Positions 15,827-25,255 of a stretch of DNA of 50,827 bases are shown in pieces (the stretch's first letter is position 1; the number at the start of each line of letters is the position of its first letter). Origin of the DNA: an uncultured Lachnospiraceae bacterium (GTDB lineage: Bacteria; Bacillota; Clostridia; Lachnospirales; Lachnospiraceae); assembly GCA_946620235.1 (NCBI GenBank), contig CAMONC010000005.1:1-50827 (forward strand). Direction: 5' to 3'. Both the position numbers and the translations under genes were made by a program. A model generated the notes under the pieces. It did not search any database. It had not been told where the DNA came from and saw only the letters and a list, made by a program, of their open reading frames with translations.

Positions 15827-17746
15827 TCAACCCGGAATGTAAGTCAGGTTCTCAAAGTCGATCTCGCCGACACGTTTGGCCGGTTTGGCCAGAGGCAGTC
15901 TGCATCCCGGTCTGATGAATATCAGGACCTCATTAAGTGCTACAGGCACATAGTGATCACCGGCTGTCAGCTTCTCCTCATCATAATCATCATAGGCTCT
16001 GAATCTGATCATCTTCATATCCTCAGGCAGATATACATATCGACCGGCCGCATTCTGCTCATATACGGGTGCGATCATGATGCTATCCCCTACCAGAAGC
16101 TGATCCTCTACGCTACGGCACCTCTCATCATCACGGTATGCAAATGCCAAAGGCCGGATATACATGGTATCGTTACGGGCCGCTTTAACAAACTGGTCAT
16201 AGATATACGGTATCAGTGCATACCTGAGCTCAATCAGGTGTCTGAAATCATCGATGTGCTTGAATCTGTAGAGTTCCTGCGCTCTGGTGTCCCATGCCGA
16301 GTGATTTCTGAAGAGAGGTGTGAACATGCTGAACTCTACCCATCTCATCATCAGGTCTTCTGTTACGTCCGCTCCGAATCCGCCTGTATCGGCTCCCGAG
16401 TACAGGAAGCCGGTCATGTTGAGAGACGGCATCTGTTTAATGTTGAGCAGCAGGTGACTCCACCATGACATATTGTCACCGGTCCATACACCACCGTATC
16501 TGTGAGCACCGGTGTATGATGCCCTGGAGAAAAGAAGTATCTCCTGCCCGGGATTGTTACGTGCAAAAGCCTCCCCGGCCGCCTTCGTCATATTGAAGGA
16601 ATACAGATTATGCACGCGGTCATGGCACACCTTCATTCCATCATAGTCATGGTAGAAACGTCGGTAGTCCTCGGGACTGTTATCTATGGAGCCGGCTATA
16701 TCCTTGAACGTAAAGAATCCCTGTATCCCCATCTCAGATGCTCTGAGCTCGTCGAGATCTTCAAAGGCCTTTTTCAGGGTCTCCTCTGTATAGAAGATCG
16801 CAGGTTCGTTCATGTCATTCCAGAATCCGTCTATGCCGGCATCCGTCATGATCTTATACTTATCACCGAACCATTTGCGTGCCTCGGAATTCAGGAAATC
16901 AGGGAAGTGAACCTTCCCCGGCCATACGGCAGCCGTGAGGAGTTCCCCGTCTTCTTTTTTACAGAAAAAGCCTCCGGCTACTCCCTCTTCATACATGTCA
17001 TACCCGGGCTCGATCTTCACACCCGGATCGGTATTCGGGATCACATGGATACCCTGCGCTTTCATCTCCGATACGAATCCGGGCAGATCGGGGAATCTCT
17101 CCGGATCGAGTGTAAATACCTTATAGGCATCCATATAGTCTATATCCATATAGATCATATCGATCGGGATATCATTTTCCGCATATCCCGCGGCGACTTC
17201 GCGGATATCATCGGCGGACTTATATCCCCATCTGCTCTGCCCGTATCCGAAGGCCCACTTTGGAGGGATATAGCTGGGGCCGGTCAGACGTCTGAATGCG
17301 GTCACGATCGTTTCCGGAGTATCGCCCTCTATGACATAGATATCAGCATCCATATCCTCGAAGCTGATGGTCAGCACATCCATATCCGTGTAGCCTATAT
17401 CGAAGTTCACCCGGCCGGGATGATCCACGAACAGTCCCTCACATTTATCACCATCATCAAGTATCAGCAGGTTCTGCGAAGCATACAGAGAATGCTTGCC
17501 CTCCTCGTGATGCGGATCGTCGGCATTATAGCTCGTATACAGCCAGCCGCGCTTGTTGATCCCTCTGACTGTCTCACCCAGACCGTAGACGACCGTATCT
17601 TGAGACATGGCATGAGTCATGGTTTTGTCTGCTTTACTCACTTTCCATCCTGCGGGATCACCTGCGGTCACCGGGATATCCAAGACAGTCGCGTCTGTAG
17701 GTATCGGGGTTCCGTATGTATACTTTTTTATCTGTGTTTCCGACAT
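15827..17746 (-). CDS. Glycoside hydrolase family 31 alpha-glycosidase
   Basis: 639 residues, intracellular (no signal peptide). The N-terminal beta domain (about 1-160) contains VYGLGE. The TIM barrel begins at PPKWAFGYGQSRWGY and has YMDIDYM near 199-205. The nucleophile is Asp311 in GFWNDMNEP and the acid/base is Asp424 in WTGDN; both are intact. GH31 enzymes retain the anomeric configuration and remove alpha-glucose or alpha-xylose from oligosaccharide ends. The IDYMD tract and compact size fit bacterial alpha-glucosidases acting on isomalto- or malto-oligosaccharides; the substrate is not certain. GGAGG lies seven bases before ATG 17746. A terminator separates it from the OFA carrier gene, so it may have low read-through expression or an unseen promoter. 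Confidence 0.92.
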   Translation of the reverse strand: MSETQIKKYTYGTPIPTDATVLDIPVTAGDPAGWKVSKADKTMTHAMSQDTVVYGLGETVRGINKRGWLYTSYNADDPHHEEGKHSLYASQNLLILDDGDKCEGLFVDHPGRVNFDIGYTDMDVLTISFEDMDADIYVIEGDTPETIVTAFRRLTGPSYIPPKWAFGYGQSRWGYKSADDIREVAAGYAENDIPIDMIYMDIDYMDAYKVFTLDPERFPDLPGFVSEMKAQGIHVIPNTDPGVKIEPGYDMYEEGVAGGFFCKKEDGELLTAAVWPGKVHFPDFLNSEARKWFGDKYKIMTDAGIDGFWNDMNEPAIFYTEETLKKAFEDLDELRASEMGIQGFFTFKDIAGSIDNSPEDYRRFYHDYDGMKVCHDRVHNLYSFNMTKAAGEAFARNNPGQEILLFSRASYTGAHRYGGVWTGDNMSWWSHLLLNIKQMPSLNMTGFLYSGADTGGFGADVTEDLMMRWVEFSMFTPLFRNHSAWDTRAQELYRFKHIDDFRHLIELRYALIPYIYDQFVKAARNDTMYIRPLAFAYRDDERCRSVEDQLLVGDSIMIAPVYEQNAAGRYVYLPEDMKMIRFRAYDDYDEEKLTAGDHYVPVALNEVLIFIRPGCRLPLAKPAKRVGEIDFENLTYIPG

Positions 17747-17771
17747 GGCAAGTCCTCCGTTACTGAAAAAT

Positions 17772-17793
17772 CCCCCCGCATATCTGCGAGGGG
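17772..17793 (-). terminator. Rho-independent terminator after the OFA carrier gene
   Basis: On the minus strand CCCCTCGCA pairs with TGCGGGGGG (one G-U pair) around a GATA tetraloop, followed by ATTTTTC. It lies 22 bases after the carrier stop codon and 26 bases before the GH31 start codon. Confidence 0.75.
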
Positions 17794-17814
17794 ATCATAC
17801 AAAAATCCCTTGAA

Positions 17815-19140
17815 TTATTTATCTGCTTTCTTCCTGGGTATCATGGTGAAGCATACGATGCAGGCTACTACATATAAAGCAAGTGTTACATAGAGCACTG
17901 TCTGATATCCCTGAGTATTAACGGATACTACTGTACCGTCCGACAGGGTGGTGTCCTTGAACTCACCTACATGCTTAACTATATATGTAGCAAGCTGGTT
18001 ACCGGTCAGACCTGCCATGGCCCATGCCGACAGACACATACCGTGTACTGCGGAGATGCTCTTCATACCGAAGTGATCGGACAGCAGTGTAGGCACGTTT
18101 GAGAAACCACCACCGTATCCGGCGTTTACCATGATGAGCAGTGCCACGCACAGGAATACGATCTTATTATCTATACCGTGAGTGATAACTACTGCTCCGG
18201 TGAACAGTATCGACAGGATGAAGATGATCTTGTAGATCGTGTTTCTGTCCTTGAACATATCCGCCCAGGCGGAAAATCCGAGACGGCCCGCAGCATTTGC
18301 GATAGCAGTAACCGAACCGAGAGTAGCTGCGACTCCCAGACTTAATCCGATGGAGTTGAATATTGCTTTCTCCTGAGAGATCAGTGCCAGACCACATGTG
18401 ATGTTGATATAGAACATGATCCAGATACCGATGAATGTCTTGTTGGAGAAAGAAGTCTTGAAGTTCTTTCCAAGCGTAGCAAAGAACTCCTTGATACCGC
18501 CGTTCTCGCTGTGAGCCTCAACCCAGTCGGAAGGCTTCTTCAGCAACAGATGGCCGATAAACATCATCACACAGTAGATGCAACCCATGATGAAGAACAT
18601 ATATGCAGGGTTGTTATCAAACTTCGTAAGGAAGAACTGCATCACGGGAGTGGCGATGGCCTTGGCCAGACCGAAGCCTGCAACCGCAAGTCCGGTAGCC
18701 AGCCCCTTGCGGTCCTGGAACCACAGCATCAGAGTCTTTACAGGGCTTAAGTATCCGGTGCCGAGACCGATACCCATTATGCATCCGTAGAAAAGGAACA
18801 CGAGCGGAAGCGACTTAAGAAGTATCGCAACACCTGTTCCGATCATACCTGCGGTAAAGCATACCGTAGCGATCAGCGATGATCTGTGGATATCCTTCTC
18901 AACCACGTCTCCAAGGAATGCAGCTGACATACCCAGGAAGAATATCGCCAGTGAGAAAGCCCACTGTACAGCACCTGCATGTGCCTGGAAATTCTCGGCG
19001 CCGTAGATATACTCGCCTATCTCCTTTGAAAAAGTACCCCAGCAGTAAACCGTACCTATACTGCAGTGAAGCAAGAGTGCCGGGATCGCAGCGCAGATCC
19101 ATTTGTTCTCGCGCTTTGCCTTAGTCTGTGTGTCTGACAT
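17815..19140 (-). CDS. MFS transporter, OFA (oxalate/formate antiporter) family
   Basis: 441 residues with about 12 transmembrane helices. The first helix region reads HCSIGTVYCWGTFSKEI, the hallmark start of OFA proteins. The segment GIGLGTGYLSPVKTLMLWFQDRKGLATGLAVAGFGLA is the conserved helix 4-5 region of the same family. Family members carry small organic anions such as oxalate, formate or lactate; many Firmicute copies are uncharacterised, so the substrate is open. It has a separate promoter (19193-19222) and a terminator (17772-17793), making it a single-gene unit. Confidence 0.88.
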   Translation of the reverse strand: MSDTQTKAKRENKWICAAIPALLLHCSIGTVYCWGTFSKEIGEYIYGAENFQAHAGAVQWAFSLAIFFLGMSAAFLGDVVEKDIHRSSLIATVCFTAGMIGTGVAILLKSLPLVFLFYGCIMGIGLGTGYLSPVKTLMLWFQDRKGLATGLAVAGFGLAKAIATPVMQFFLTKFDNNPAYMFFIMGCIYCVMMFIGHLLLKKPSDWVEAHSENGGIKEFFATLGKNFKTSFSNKTFIGIWIMFYINITCGLALISQEKAIFNSIGLSLGVAATLGSVTAIANAAGRLGFSAWADMFKDRNTIYKIIFILSILFTGAVVITHGIDNKIVFLCVALLIMVNAGYGGGFSNVPTLLSDHFGMKSISAVHGMCLSAWAMAGLTGNQLATYIVKHVGEFKDTTLSDGTVVSVNTQGYQTVLYVTLALYVVACIVCFTMIPRKKADK

Positions 19141-19192
19141 AATGTATTACCTGCTTTCTATGTTGATAAGAATTCAATAACGAACAGAATAG

Positions 19193-19222
19193 ATTATACA
19201 TCTGTAAGCGGCGTTATGTAAA
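19193..19222 (-). promoter_or_regulatory. Promoter of the OFA carrier gene
   Basis: On the minus strand TTTACA (19222-19217), an 18-base spacer and perfect TATAAT (19198-19193), located between the SDR stop codon and the carrier ATG at 19140. The leader of about 45 bases has no obvious structured element. Confidence 0.7.
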
Positions 19223-19229
19223 CACCTTA

Positions 19230-20006
19230 TTACATACTCGTATAACCGCCGTCAACAGGAATGACCGCACCTGTCACGTAGGTAGTCATCGGAGACGAGA
19301 GGAAGATAGCCGTTGTGTCAAGCTCGCCCTCGTTACCGTATCTCTCCATGGGTATCATTGTCTTCGCATTAGCCTGGAAGAATTCGCTGTCCAGAGTTTC
19401 CCTGGTCAGTGGTGAATAGAAGTAGCCGGGGCATATACAGTTTACGGTGATACCCTTCACACCCCACTCTGCTGCAAGCGCTCTGGTGAGGTTCACGAGA
19501 CCGCCCTTGGCTGCATGATAGGGAGATGCGGGAGCAACTTTATTTCCAACCAGACCGTACATCGACGCGATGTTGATGATACGTCCGTAGCCGGCGGGTA
19601 TCATAGCCTTCTTCGCTACGGCTCTGCACATCTTGAAGCTGCCGAAGAGATCGATACTGAATTCGTTGTCGAACTGCTCATCGGTGATATCCTCGGCCGG
19701 AGCTACCGCACCGGTACCTGCATTGTTGATCAGTATATCGATACGGCCGTACTTCTCCATAACCTGATCTATAGCCGAGTTAACATTATCGGTATCGGTG
19801 ATGTCACATCTGATGCCTACAGCTTCCACACCGTATGTTTCATGAAGCTCGGCGGCGACCTCATCTATCAGATTCTGGCGGCGTGCCATACATACGACTG
19901 TTGCACCCTGATTAGCCAAAGCCTTAGCCATCTGCACTCCCAGTCCTGTCGAAGCGCCCGTTACGATCGCCACGTTTCCTGTCAGATCAAAGTAATTCTT
20001 TGCCAT
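19230..20006 (-). CDS. SDR-family oxidoreductase (gluconate 5-dehydrogenase/KduD-like)
   Basis: About 258 residues, classical SDR. The cofactor motif is TGASTGLG near 14-21, NNAG is near 92, and the catalytic set includes Ser (NIASMYG) and YHAAK (Tyr-x-x-x-Lys). The C-terminus CPGYFYSPLTRETL...PVDGGYTSM is of the type found in gluconate 5-dehydrogenases and 2-deoxy-gluconate 3-dehydrogenases. It likely oxidises or reduces a sugar acid, but many relatives have other substrates. ATG 20006 is preferred over 20024 because AGGAGG sits eight bases upstream of the former and inside the coding part of the latter. It follows ctpA by 29 bases. Confidence 0.88.
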   Translation of the reverse strand: MAKNYFDLTGNVAIVTGASTGLGVQMAKALANQGATVVCMARRQNLIDEVAAELHETYGVEAVGIRCDITDTDNVNSAIDQVMEKYGRIDILINNAGTGAVAPAEDITDEQFDNEFSIDLFGSFKMCRAVAKKAMIPAGYGRIINIASMYGLVGNKVAPASPYHAAKGGLVNLTRALAAEWGVKGITVNCICPGYFYSPLTRETLDSEFFQANAKTMIPMERYGNEGELDTTAIFLSSPMTTYVTGAVIPVDGGYTSM

Positions 20007-20035
20007 GTTTTCATCCTCCTGCATATGTGTATTTA

Positions 20036-21316
20036 TTATTGCATCTTATCCTTCACGATAGCTATGCCTTTATTCAGCTGGTCATCTATGCCCTTGTCAT
20101 AGTATTTCTCAGCATCGAATTCAATCTCGACATCGGGTTCTATACCCGTGCCCTGTATATTATCACCATTGGGCAGATAATAAGCACCCACGGTAAGTTC
20201 CACGGCCGAACCGTCAGACAGCCGATAAGTATCCTGTACGATACCTTTTCCATAGGTTGTGGTCCCGACCAGCATACCGACTCCGTAATCCTTGATGGCT
20301 CCGCTTAGGATCTCCGCAGCACTCGCAGAGTATCCGTTGACCAGTACCACAAGCGGAATGTCTATCGGATCATGGCCTTCGCACATATAATTGGTACGGT
20401 TACCGTCACTGGTCTCCTCCGAGAAAAGGACACCCTCCGGCAGGAATCTGTCAGCCACGCCCATGACCGCAGTCACCAGACCCCCGGGGTTGTCTCGCAG
20501 ATCCAGGATAAGTCCCTTCGCGCCCTGCGCCTGCAGGTCAGAATAAGCTTCGTCGAACTGTTCTATCGTAACATAGTCAAAGCGTGCTATACGGATGTAT
20601 CCGACCTTGTCGTCCATCATCTCATAAGTCACAGTCTTGGATTCGATGGCTCCTCTTGTCACGTCTATATCCAGATAGTCGTCTTCCCCTTCGCGGAAAA
20701 TCTTGAGAGTGACTACTGTTCCTTCTTCGCCCTTGATATAGCCTACCACCTCGTCCAATGACATGTCGTATGTGGACACACCATCCACCTCCACAACGAT
20801 ATCACCGGCATGCAGGTCCGCACGCTGAGCGGGAGTATCATCCATGATGCCGCTGAGCATGGGATAACCGTTCTCGGCCAGAGATACATATGCGCCTATG
20901 CCATAATAGACGCCCTGATTATCGGCAATCTCGGCCTCCAGCTCTTCCTTTGAGAAATACTGTGCATACCTGTCATCAAGAGAACCGACCAGGCCGTCAT
21001 ACAGGCCTTCTCTCATATCATCGACAGTCAGATCCGTATCTTTGTAGTCATAAAAGTGCGCATCTATCACGTCCTCGATAGCTTTGATCTTGCTCATGGT
21101 AGACACGTCCAGAGTCTTGCCGAGCACGTCGGTATATGATCTCACTGCGAGGTATCCTATAACACCTGCGACAATGGCTACGGCAAACCCCACGCATAAA
21201 CCGAGGATCAGACCTCCCCGGAATGAAGGATTCTTCTCAGGTTTCGGAACACCACTCTGCACAGGCGGTATCGTATTCTGCTCCGGAGGAGCTGCATTAA
21301 CATTAACAGGTTCCAT
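20036..21316 (-). CDS. ctpA: S41 C-terminal processing protease with PDZ domain
   Basis: About 426 residues. There is a short proline-rich cytoplasmic tail, one membrane anchor (about 33-60), a PDZ domain (about 135-210) and the S41 core. The catalytic serine and lysine are in SASAAEI (Ser332) and YGKGIVQ (Lys357), 25 residues apart as in E. coli Prc. LDLRDNPGG is the conserved core strand. It cleaves C-termini of exported proteins, probably including the cell-wall hydrolase encoded just upstream. ATG 21316 forms a TAATG overlap with the M23 gene, so I prefer it over a GTG 18 bases further up. Confidence 0.92.
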   Translation of the reverse strand: MEPVNVNAAPPEQNTIPPVQSGVPKPEKNPSFRGGLILGLCVGFAVAIVAGVIGYLAVRSYTDVLGKTLDVSTMSKIKAIEDVIDAHFYDYKDTDLTVDDMREGLYDGLVGSLDDRYAQYFSKEELEAEIADNQGVYYGIGAYVSLAENGYPMLSGIMDDTPAQRADLHAGDIVVEVDGVSTYDMSLDEVVGYIKGEEGTVVTLKIFREGEDDYLDIDVTRGAIESKTVTYEMMDDKVGYIRIARFDYVTIEQFDEAYSDLQAQGAKGLILDLRDNPGGLVTAVMGVADRFLPEGVLFSEETSDGNRTNYMCEGHDPIDIPLVVLVNGYSASAAEILSGAIKDYGVGMLVGTTTYGKGIVQDTYRLSDGSAVELTVGAYYLPNGDNIQGTGIEPDVEIEFDAEKYYDKGIDDQLNKGIAIVKDKMQ

Positions 21317-22530
21317 TATTTCAAATACCCCCACGGGCTCACATAATTACCGTTCTGTCTGACGGAGAAATGCAGATGGTTGCCGGTCGACCGCCCCGTC
21401 GATCCCACAGCGGCTATCGTCTGCCCCTTGCTGACGGACTGTCCCTTGGACACATAGAGTGCGGAAGCATGCATATATATGGTATAGATGCCGCTACCGT
21501 GACTGATCATCACATAGTTACCCATGCTGGAGGAATAATCCGCCGCCACCACATCACCATCATAGGCTGCGAGTATGGATGATCCATAAGGCGCCGCCAG
21601 ATCGATACCGTTATGGAATTTCTCAATACCCAGGATCGGATGGATACGATTACCGTAATCATCCGATATACGTGTATAAGCAGGACATGGCCAGGCGAAC
21701 ATTCCGCCGTTATACTGCCTGCGGTTAGCCTCCTCAAGAGCGGCTATCTCTTCTGCAATAGCCTTCTCCAATGCCTTGATCTCGGCATTCATCTCATTGA
21801 TGTATGCTTCATACTCTTTGATCTGGGCTTCTTTATCACTGATCTCTGCCGATACGGAGTTAACCTCTTTTTCTTTTGCATCCATCAGCTCGTTGACATT
21901 GGCCTGCTCGGTCTCAACCGCTTCTTTGGCGGCATCGAGAACTTCTTTCTCAGCCTCATACTGCTCCTTGCAGGCGGTAACATACTCAGTAGTCTCTATA
22001 TACTCATTGAGTTTACGTCTGTCATAAGCCGACAGCATCTCGATATAGTCGGCCTTGCTGATCATATCCGAGAAATTGCCGGCACCAAAAAGCATATCAA
22101 GGTACATGTCATTTCCCGACTCGTACATAAACTTGATACGCTTCTTCATCGACTCATACTGATCACGCTGGACGCGTTCCGCTTCCTCCAGATCCGCACG
22201 AGCCTGCTCTATCTCCGCTTCTTTACTGTCGATCAGACGATTGTACTCGTCTATCTTCATCGTAATATCGGTAAGCTGGGCATCCAGCTGAGTGATATAA
22301 GCGTTCAGGTCACTCTTGGTACTCTCCAGTTCATCCTTGACACGCTGTATATCCGTCAGGCCGCTTTTTAAATCTTTGACCTGTTCCTTGGCACCGGCCA
22401 GCTCACTCTGCTTGGCCTGAATACTCTCATTGGTATACGTAGTAGCACGCACTTCACCGCCCATGCCTGCAAGCATGGCCGTGATCAGAATCAGACTAAT
22501 TCCGTATCGTGCCCTGCGTCCGTCAAACAT
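21316..22530 (-). CDS. Coiled-coil M23 peptidase/amidase activator (EnvC/PcsB-like)
   Basis: 404 residues. A signal peptide or anchor (about 8-28) is followed by a long coiled coil (about 35-270) with heptads rich in Glu, Lys and Ala. A C-terminal LytM domain (280-404) has zinc ligands in HNGID (His306, Asp310) and HLHF (His387), plus MHAS near 354. All metal ligands are present, so it may be an active endopeptidase. Position after ftsE-ftsX and the coiled coil match EnvC/PcsB proteins, which FtsEX activates at the septum to cut peptidoglycan. It lies four bases after ftsX. Confidence 0.9.
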   Translation of the reverse strand: MFDGRRARYGISLILITAMLAGMGGEVRATTYTNESIQAKQSELAGAKEQVKDLKSGLTDIQRVKDELESTKSDLNAYITQLDAQLTDITMKIDEYNRLIDSKEAEIEQARADLEEAERVQRDQYESMKKRIKFMYESGNDMYLDMLFGAGNFSDMISKADYIEMLSAYDRRKLNEYIETTEYVTACKEQYEAEKEVLDAAKEAVETEQANVNELMDAKEKEVNSVSAEISDKEAQIKEYEAYINEMNAEIKALEKAIAEEIAALEEANRRQYNGGMFAWPCPAYTRISDDYGNRIHPILGIEKFHNGIDLAAPYGSSILAAYDGDVVAADYSSSMGNYVMISHGSGIYTIYMHASALYVSKGQSVSKGQTIAAVGSTGRSTGNHLHFSVRQNGNYVSPWGYLK

Positions 22531-22533
22531 GCT

Positions 22534-23433
22534 CTATACTCTCAGATGCTTACGGACGGTGATGATACTGCCCAGGAAACCTATGCCCAATCCTATAGCC
22601 AGGCTGACAGGAACCAGCACATGGAATATCTCCTGTATGGTCAGGAATGTCAGCAGCTGCGAGAGAACCGAAAATCTCTCCACTATAAACCCGATAACCA
22701 CATCATACAGGAAATATATAAGTGCGAGAGGAATGATCGTACCGATCACACCGATCAGCATACCCTCTACGACGAAAGGAGACCTGACGAAGAAGTCCGT
22801 TGCTCCTATATACTTCATGATCTCGATCTCTTCCTTCCTGACGGAGATACCGATGGTGATCGTATTGCTGATCAGGAATATCGATACCGCCAGAAGTATC
22901 GCGATGATACCTACGGATATATATGCCACCAGCTTGTTGATACCCGTAAGAGTGGTCGCGGTCATCTCGGACTGATTAACACGGCGGATACCGTTTAATG
23001 AGTTCAGCATATCGACAAGCTCCTGCTGTCTGGACACATCCTTCAGATATATCTCGTAATGTGCCGAATCGGCAAGCGGGTTCTCGGTGAATCCGTCAGC
23101 ATACTCGCCGAGATACTCCTCCTTGAAGCTGTCCCATGCTTCCTCTGCGCTGATGAACTCTACGTGATCTACGATCTCGGTCTGACTGTTGATCAGATCG
23201 CCTATGCTCTGGATCGAGGCTTCGTCAAGGCCCTCATCAAAGAACACCGTGACACTGACACCGTTTTCCGCATTCTTGATGATATTCTCAAAATTCGCCA
23301 GTATCGAATACATGATACCGAAGAGAAACAGGCATGCTCCGATGGTTGCAAGTGAAGCCAGTGTAAACAGCTTGTTACGGAAAATGTTTTTGAAGCCCTG
23401 TTGGAGGGTATAGAAAAATGAATTAATCTTCAT
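22534..23433 (-). CDS. ftsX: Cell division ABC transporter permease FtsX
   Basis: 299 residues. It has one helix near the N-terminus (about 24-45), an extracellular domain (about 50-165), then three helices in the C-terminal half (about 170-195, 218-245, 268-290), the four-helix FtsX topology. Signatures include GFKNIFRNKLFTLASL at the start and EIMKYIGATDFFVRSPFVVEG, the conserved cytoplasmic loop after helix 2. It overlaps ftsE by 11 bases. FtsX transmits ATP hydrolysis by FtsE to extracellular peptidoglycan hydrolases, here probably the M23 protein encoded next. Confidence 0.95.
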   Translation of the reverse strand: MKINSFFYTLQQGFKNIFRNKLFTLASLATIGACLFLFGIMYSILANFENIIKNAENGVSVTVFFDEGLDEASIQSIGDLINSQTEIVDHVEFISAEEAWDSFKEEYLGEYADGFTENPLADSAHYEIYLKDVSRQQELVDMLNSLNGIRRVNQSEMTATTLTGINKLVAYISVGIIAILLAVSIFLISNTITIGISVRKEEIEIMKYIGATDFFVRSPFVVEGMLIGVIGTIIPLALIYFLYDVVIGFIVERFSVLSQLLTFLTIQEIFHVLVPVSLAIGLGIGFLGSIITVRKHLRV

Positions 23434-24166
23434 CTATGTATCCTCCCTTCTCCTCATCGCTCACGATAACACCTTTCTCGAGAGTGATAACTCTCTTCTG
23501 CATTGAATTGACTATGTCCGCGTTGTGCGTAACTACCAGCACGGTCGTTCCCTGCTCGTTGATATTCTCGAGCAGCTTCATGATGTCCCATGTGATCTTC
23601 GGATCCAGATTTCCGGTAGGCTCGTCGCACAGCAGTATAGAGGGCTTATTTACCAAAGCTCGTGCTATGGCGACTCTCTGCTGTTCTCCACCCGACAGAT
23701 GCTTGGGCTTGGCCTTGTATTTGCCGGCCAGACCCACGCGTGCCAAGACCGCAGGTACGTTACGGCGTATCTCCTTATTGGATCTCTGAATGATACGCTG
23801 AGCGAAAGCCACGTTCTCGTATACGTTTCTGTCATTCAATAAGCGGAAATTCTGGAATACGATACCTATATTACGACGGAACTTAGGTATCTTATGATGA
23901 CGGATATGATTCAGATCATATCCCATGACATTGATGGTACCCTCGGTAGGAGTCAGTTCTCTTAAGAGAAGCTTGATCATCGTCGACTTCCCCGATCCGC
24001 TCTCTCCTACTATGAATACGAACTCTCCCGGCTTAACCTTCAGATTAACTCCATGCAATGCATGCTGCGCACTGTTTGCACCCGTTGAACTGTCCTTGTA
24101 GATCTTGGTAACGTTGTTCAGTTCGATGATGTAGGGTGATGGTTTGGTGCTTTTTTTCTTTTTCAT
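23423..24166 (-). CDS. ftsE: Cell division ATP-binding protein FtsE
   Basis: 247 residues. Walker A is GESGSGKST (54-62), the Q-loop is FQNFRLL (104-110), the signature is LSGGEQQRVAIARA (157-170), and Walker B is ILLCDEPTGNLDP, the FtsE/LolD-type sequence. The NFRLLNDRNVYENVAF stretch is diagnostic for FtsE. A lysine-rich N-terminal extension of about ten residues precedes the domain. ATG 24166 shares its A with the regulator stop codon (TGATG), so translation is coupled to the CdaR-type regulator. Confidence 0.95.
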   Translation of the reverse strand: MKKKKSTKPSPYIIELNNVTKIYKDSSTGANSAQHALHGVNLKVKPGEFVFIVGESGSGKSTMIKLLLRELTPTEGTINVMGYDLNHIRHHKIPKFRRNIGIVFQNFRLLNDRNVYENVAFAQRIIQRSNKEIRRNVPAVLARVGLAGKYKAKPKHLSGGEQQRVAIARALVNKPSILLCDEPTGNLDPKITWDIMKLLENINEQGTTVLVVTHNADIVNSMQKRVITLEKGVIVSDEEKGGYIDED

Positions 24167-25254
24167 CAGAATTCAAACCTCTCCATATAATTCATATACT
24201 TGACCACCATAAGTGCGATCTTGAATGTAATGGCGTCCTCGAAAACTCTGATATCCAGCTTGGTAGACTTCTGCAACTTATCCAGTCTGTACACGAGTGT
24301 GTTACGATGGATGAACAACTGTCTGGAAGTCTCCGAAACGTTCAAACTGTTCTCAAAGAACTTGTTGATGGTGGTGATCGTCTCCTCGTCCAGTTCATCC
24401 GGGCTGAGCCCGTCGAATATCTCCTTGATGAACATCTTGCACAATGGTATGGGCAGCTGATAGATCAGTCGGCCTATACCCAATTCAGAATACGCTATGA
24501 TATCCCTGTCGTCAAAGAATATCTTGCCGACATCCATGGCCATCTTGGCTTCCTTGTAGGAGCGGCTCACTTCCTTGATCTCACCTATAACGGTACCGTA
24601 AGCGACACGGACATTTTTCTGTCCCTCTTTCTTCAGATATGCAACGATACCCTTGGTTACTTTATCCAGTTCCTTATCGACATCGCCCTCGGACATATCC
24701 TTGACAATGATCACGTTATTCTCGTCTACGGCCGTCACGAAGTCCAGGTTGTTGCTGCCCATGTAGAGTCTGAGAAGCTCAAGAGTGTTGTTATCCTTGT
24801 CAGCCATAGTCTCGACTATAATGGCAACCCGCTTCGCATCCGTCTGGATGTGCAGTTTCTTCGACCGGCTGTAGATGTCTACCAGCAGCAGATTATCGAG
24901 CAGAAGGTTCTTGATGAAGTTGTCCTTGTCGAAACGCTCCTTATATGCTACCAGCAGGCCCTGTATCTGAAATGCCGCCATACGTCCGGCCAGATAAACA
25001 TCCTCTCCCGAACCGGCTGCAATGAGTATATACTCCAGTTGCTGCTCATCATGTATCTTGAAGTACTGATAACCCTGGATCTCCTGTGAATCTGCGGCAC
25101 TGGCGGCGAATTCAGTCGCTGCTGCCCTGCAGTTGTCCAGAGACTCCAATGTGCTCGCAGCGGTATTGCCTTCCGAGTCCATTACACAGAGATCAACTCT
25201 GGCGATATTCTTCAAGCCGTCTATAGTGTTTTGAAGAATCTGATTTGAGATCAT
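24166..25254 (-). CDS. CdaR/PucR-type transcriptional regulator
   Basis: 362 residues. The C-terminus (about 300-335) has the PucR-type helix-turn-helix: LNVSETSRQLFIHRNTLVYRLDKL. The central part is a degenerate GGDEF-like domain of the CdaR family (RVAYGTVIGEIKEVSRSYKEAKMA). The N-terminal ~130 residues would be the sensory part, resembling the diacid-recognition domain only loosely. Family members control sugar-diacid or purine genes, but here the gene is locked into the ftsE operon by a TGATG overlap, so it may instead regulate cell-wall or division genes. AAGGAGG lies six bases before ATG 25254. Confidence 0.85.
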   Translation of the reverse strand: MISNQILQNTIDGLKNIARVDLCVMDSEGNTAASTLESLDNCRAAATEFAASAADSQEIQGYQYFKIHDEQQLEYILIAAGSGEDVYLAGRMAAFQIQGLLVAYKERFDKDNFIKNLLLDNLLLVDIYSRSKKLHIQTDAKRVAIIVETMADKDNNTLELLRLYMGSNNLDFVTAVDENNVIIVKDMSEGDVDKELDKVTKGIVAYLKKEGQKNVRVAYGTVIGEIKEVSRSYKEAKMAMDVGKIFFDDRDIIAYSELGIGRLIYQLPIPLCKMFIKEIFDGLSPDELDEETITTINKFFENSLNVSETSRQLFIHRNTLVYRLDKLQKSTKLDIRVFEDAITFKIALMVVKYMNYMERFEF

Positions 25255-25255
25255 G

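Noticed and set aside
21613-22371. Long plus-strand open frames opposite the M23, GH31, kinase and regulator genes
   Set aside because: They are antisense shadows: no ribosome binding sites, unnatural composition, and the minus-strand frames carry clear catalytic motifs.
24166-25254. CdaR-type protein as an active diguanylate cyclase because of its GGDEF-like centre
   Set aside because: It lacks the GGDEF loop and nucleotide-binding residues; this degenerate domain is standard in CdaR regulators.
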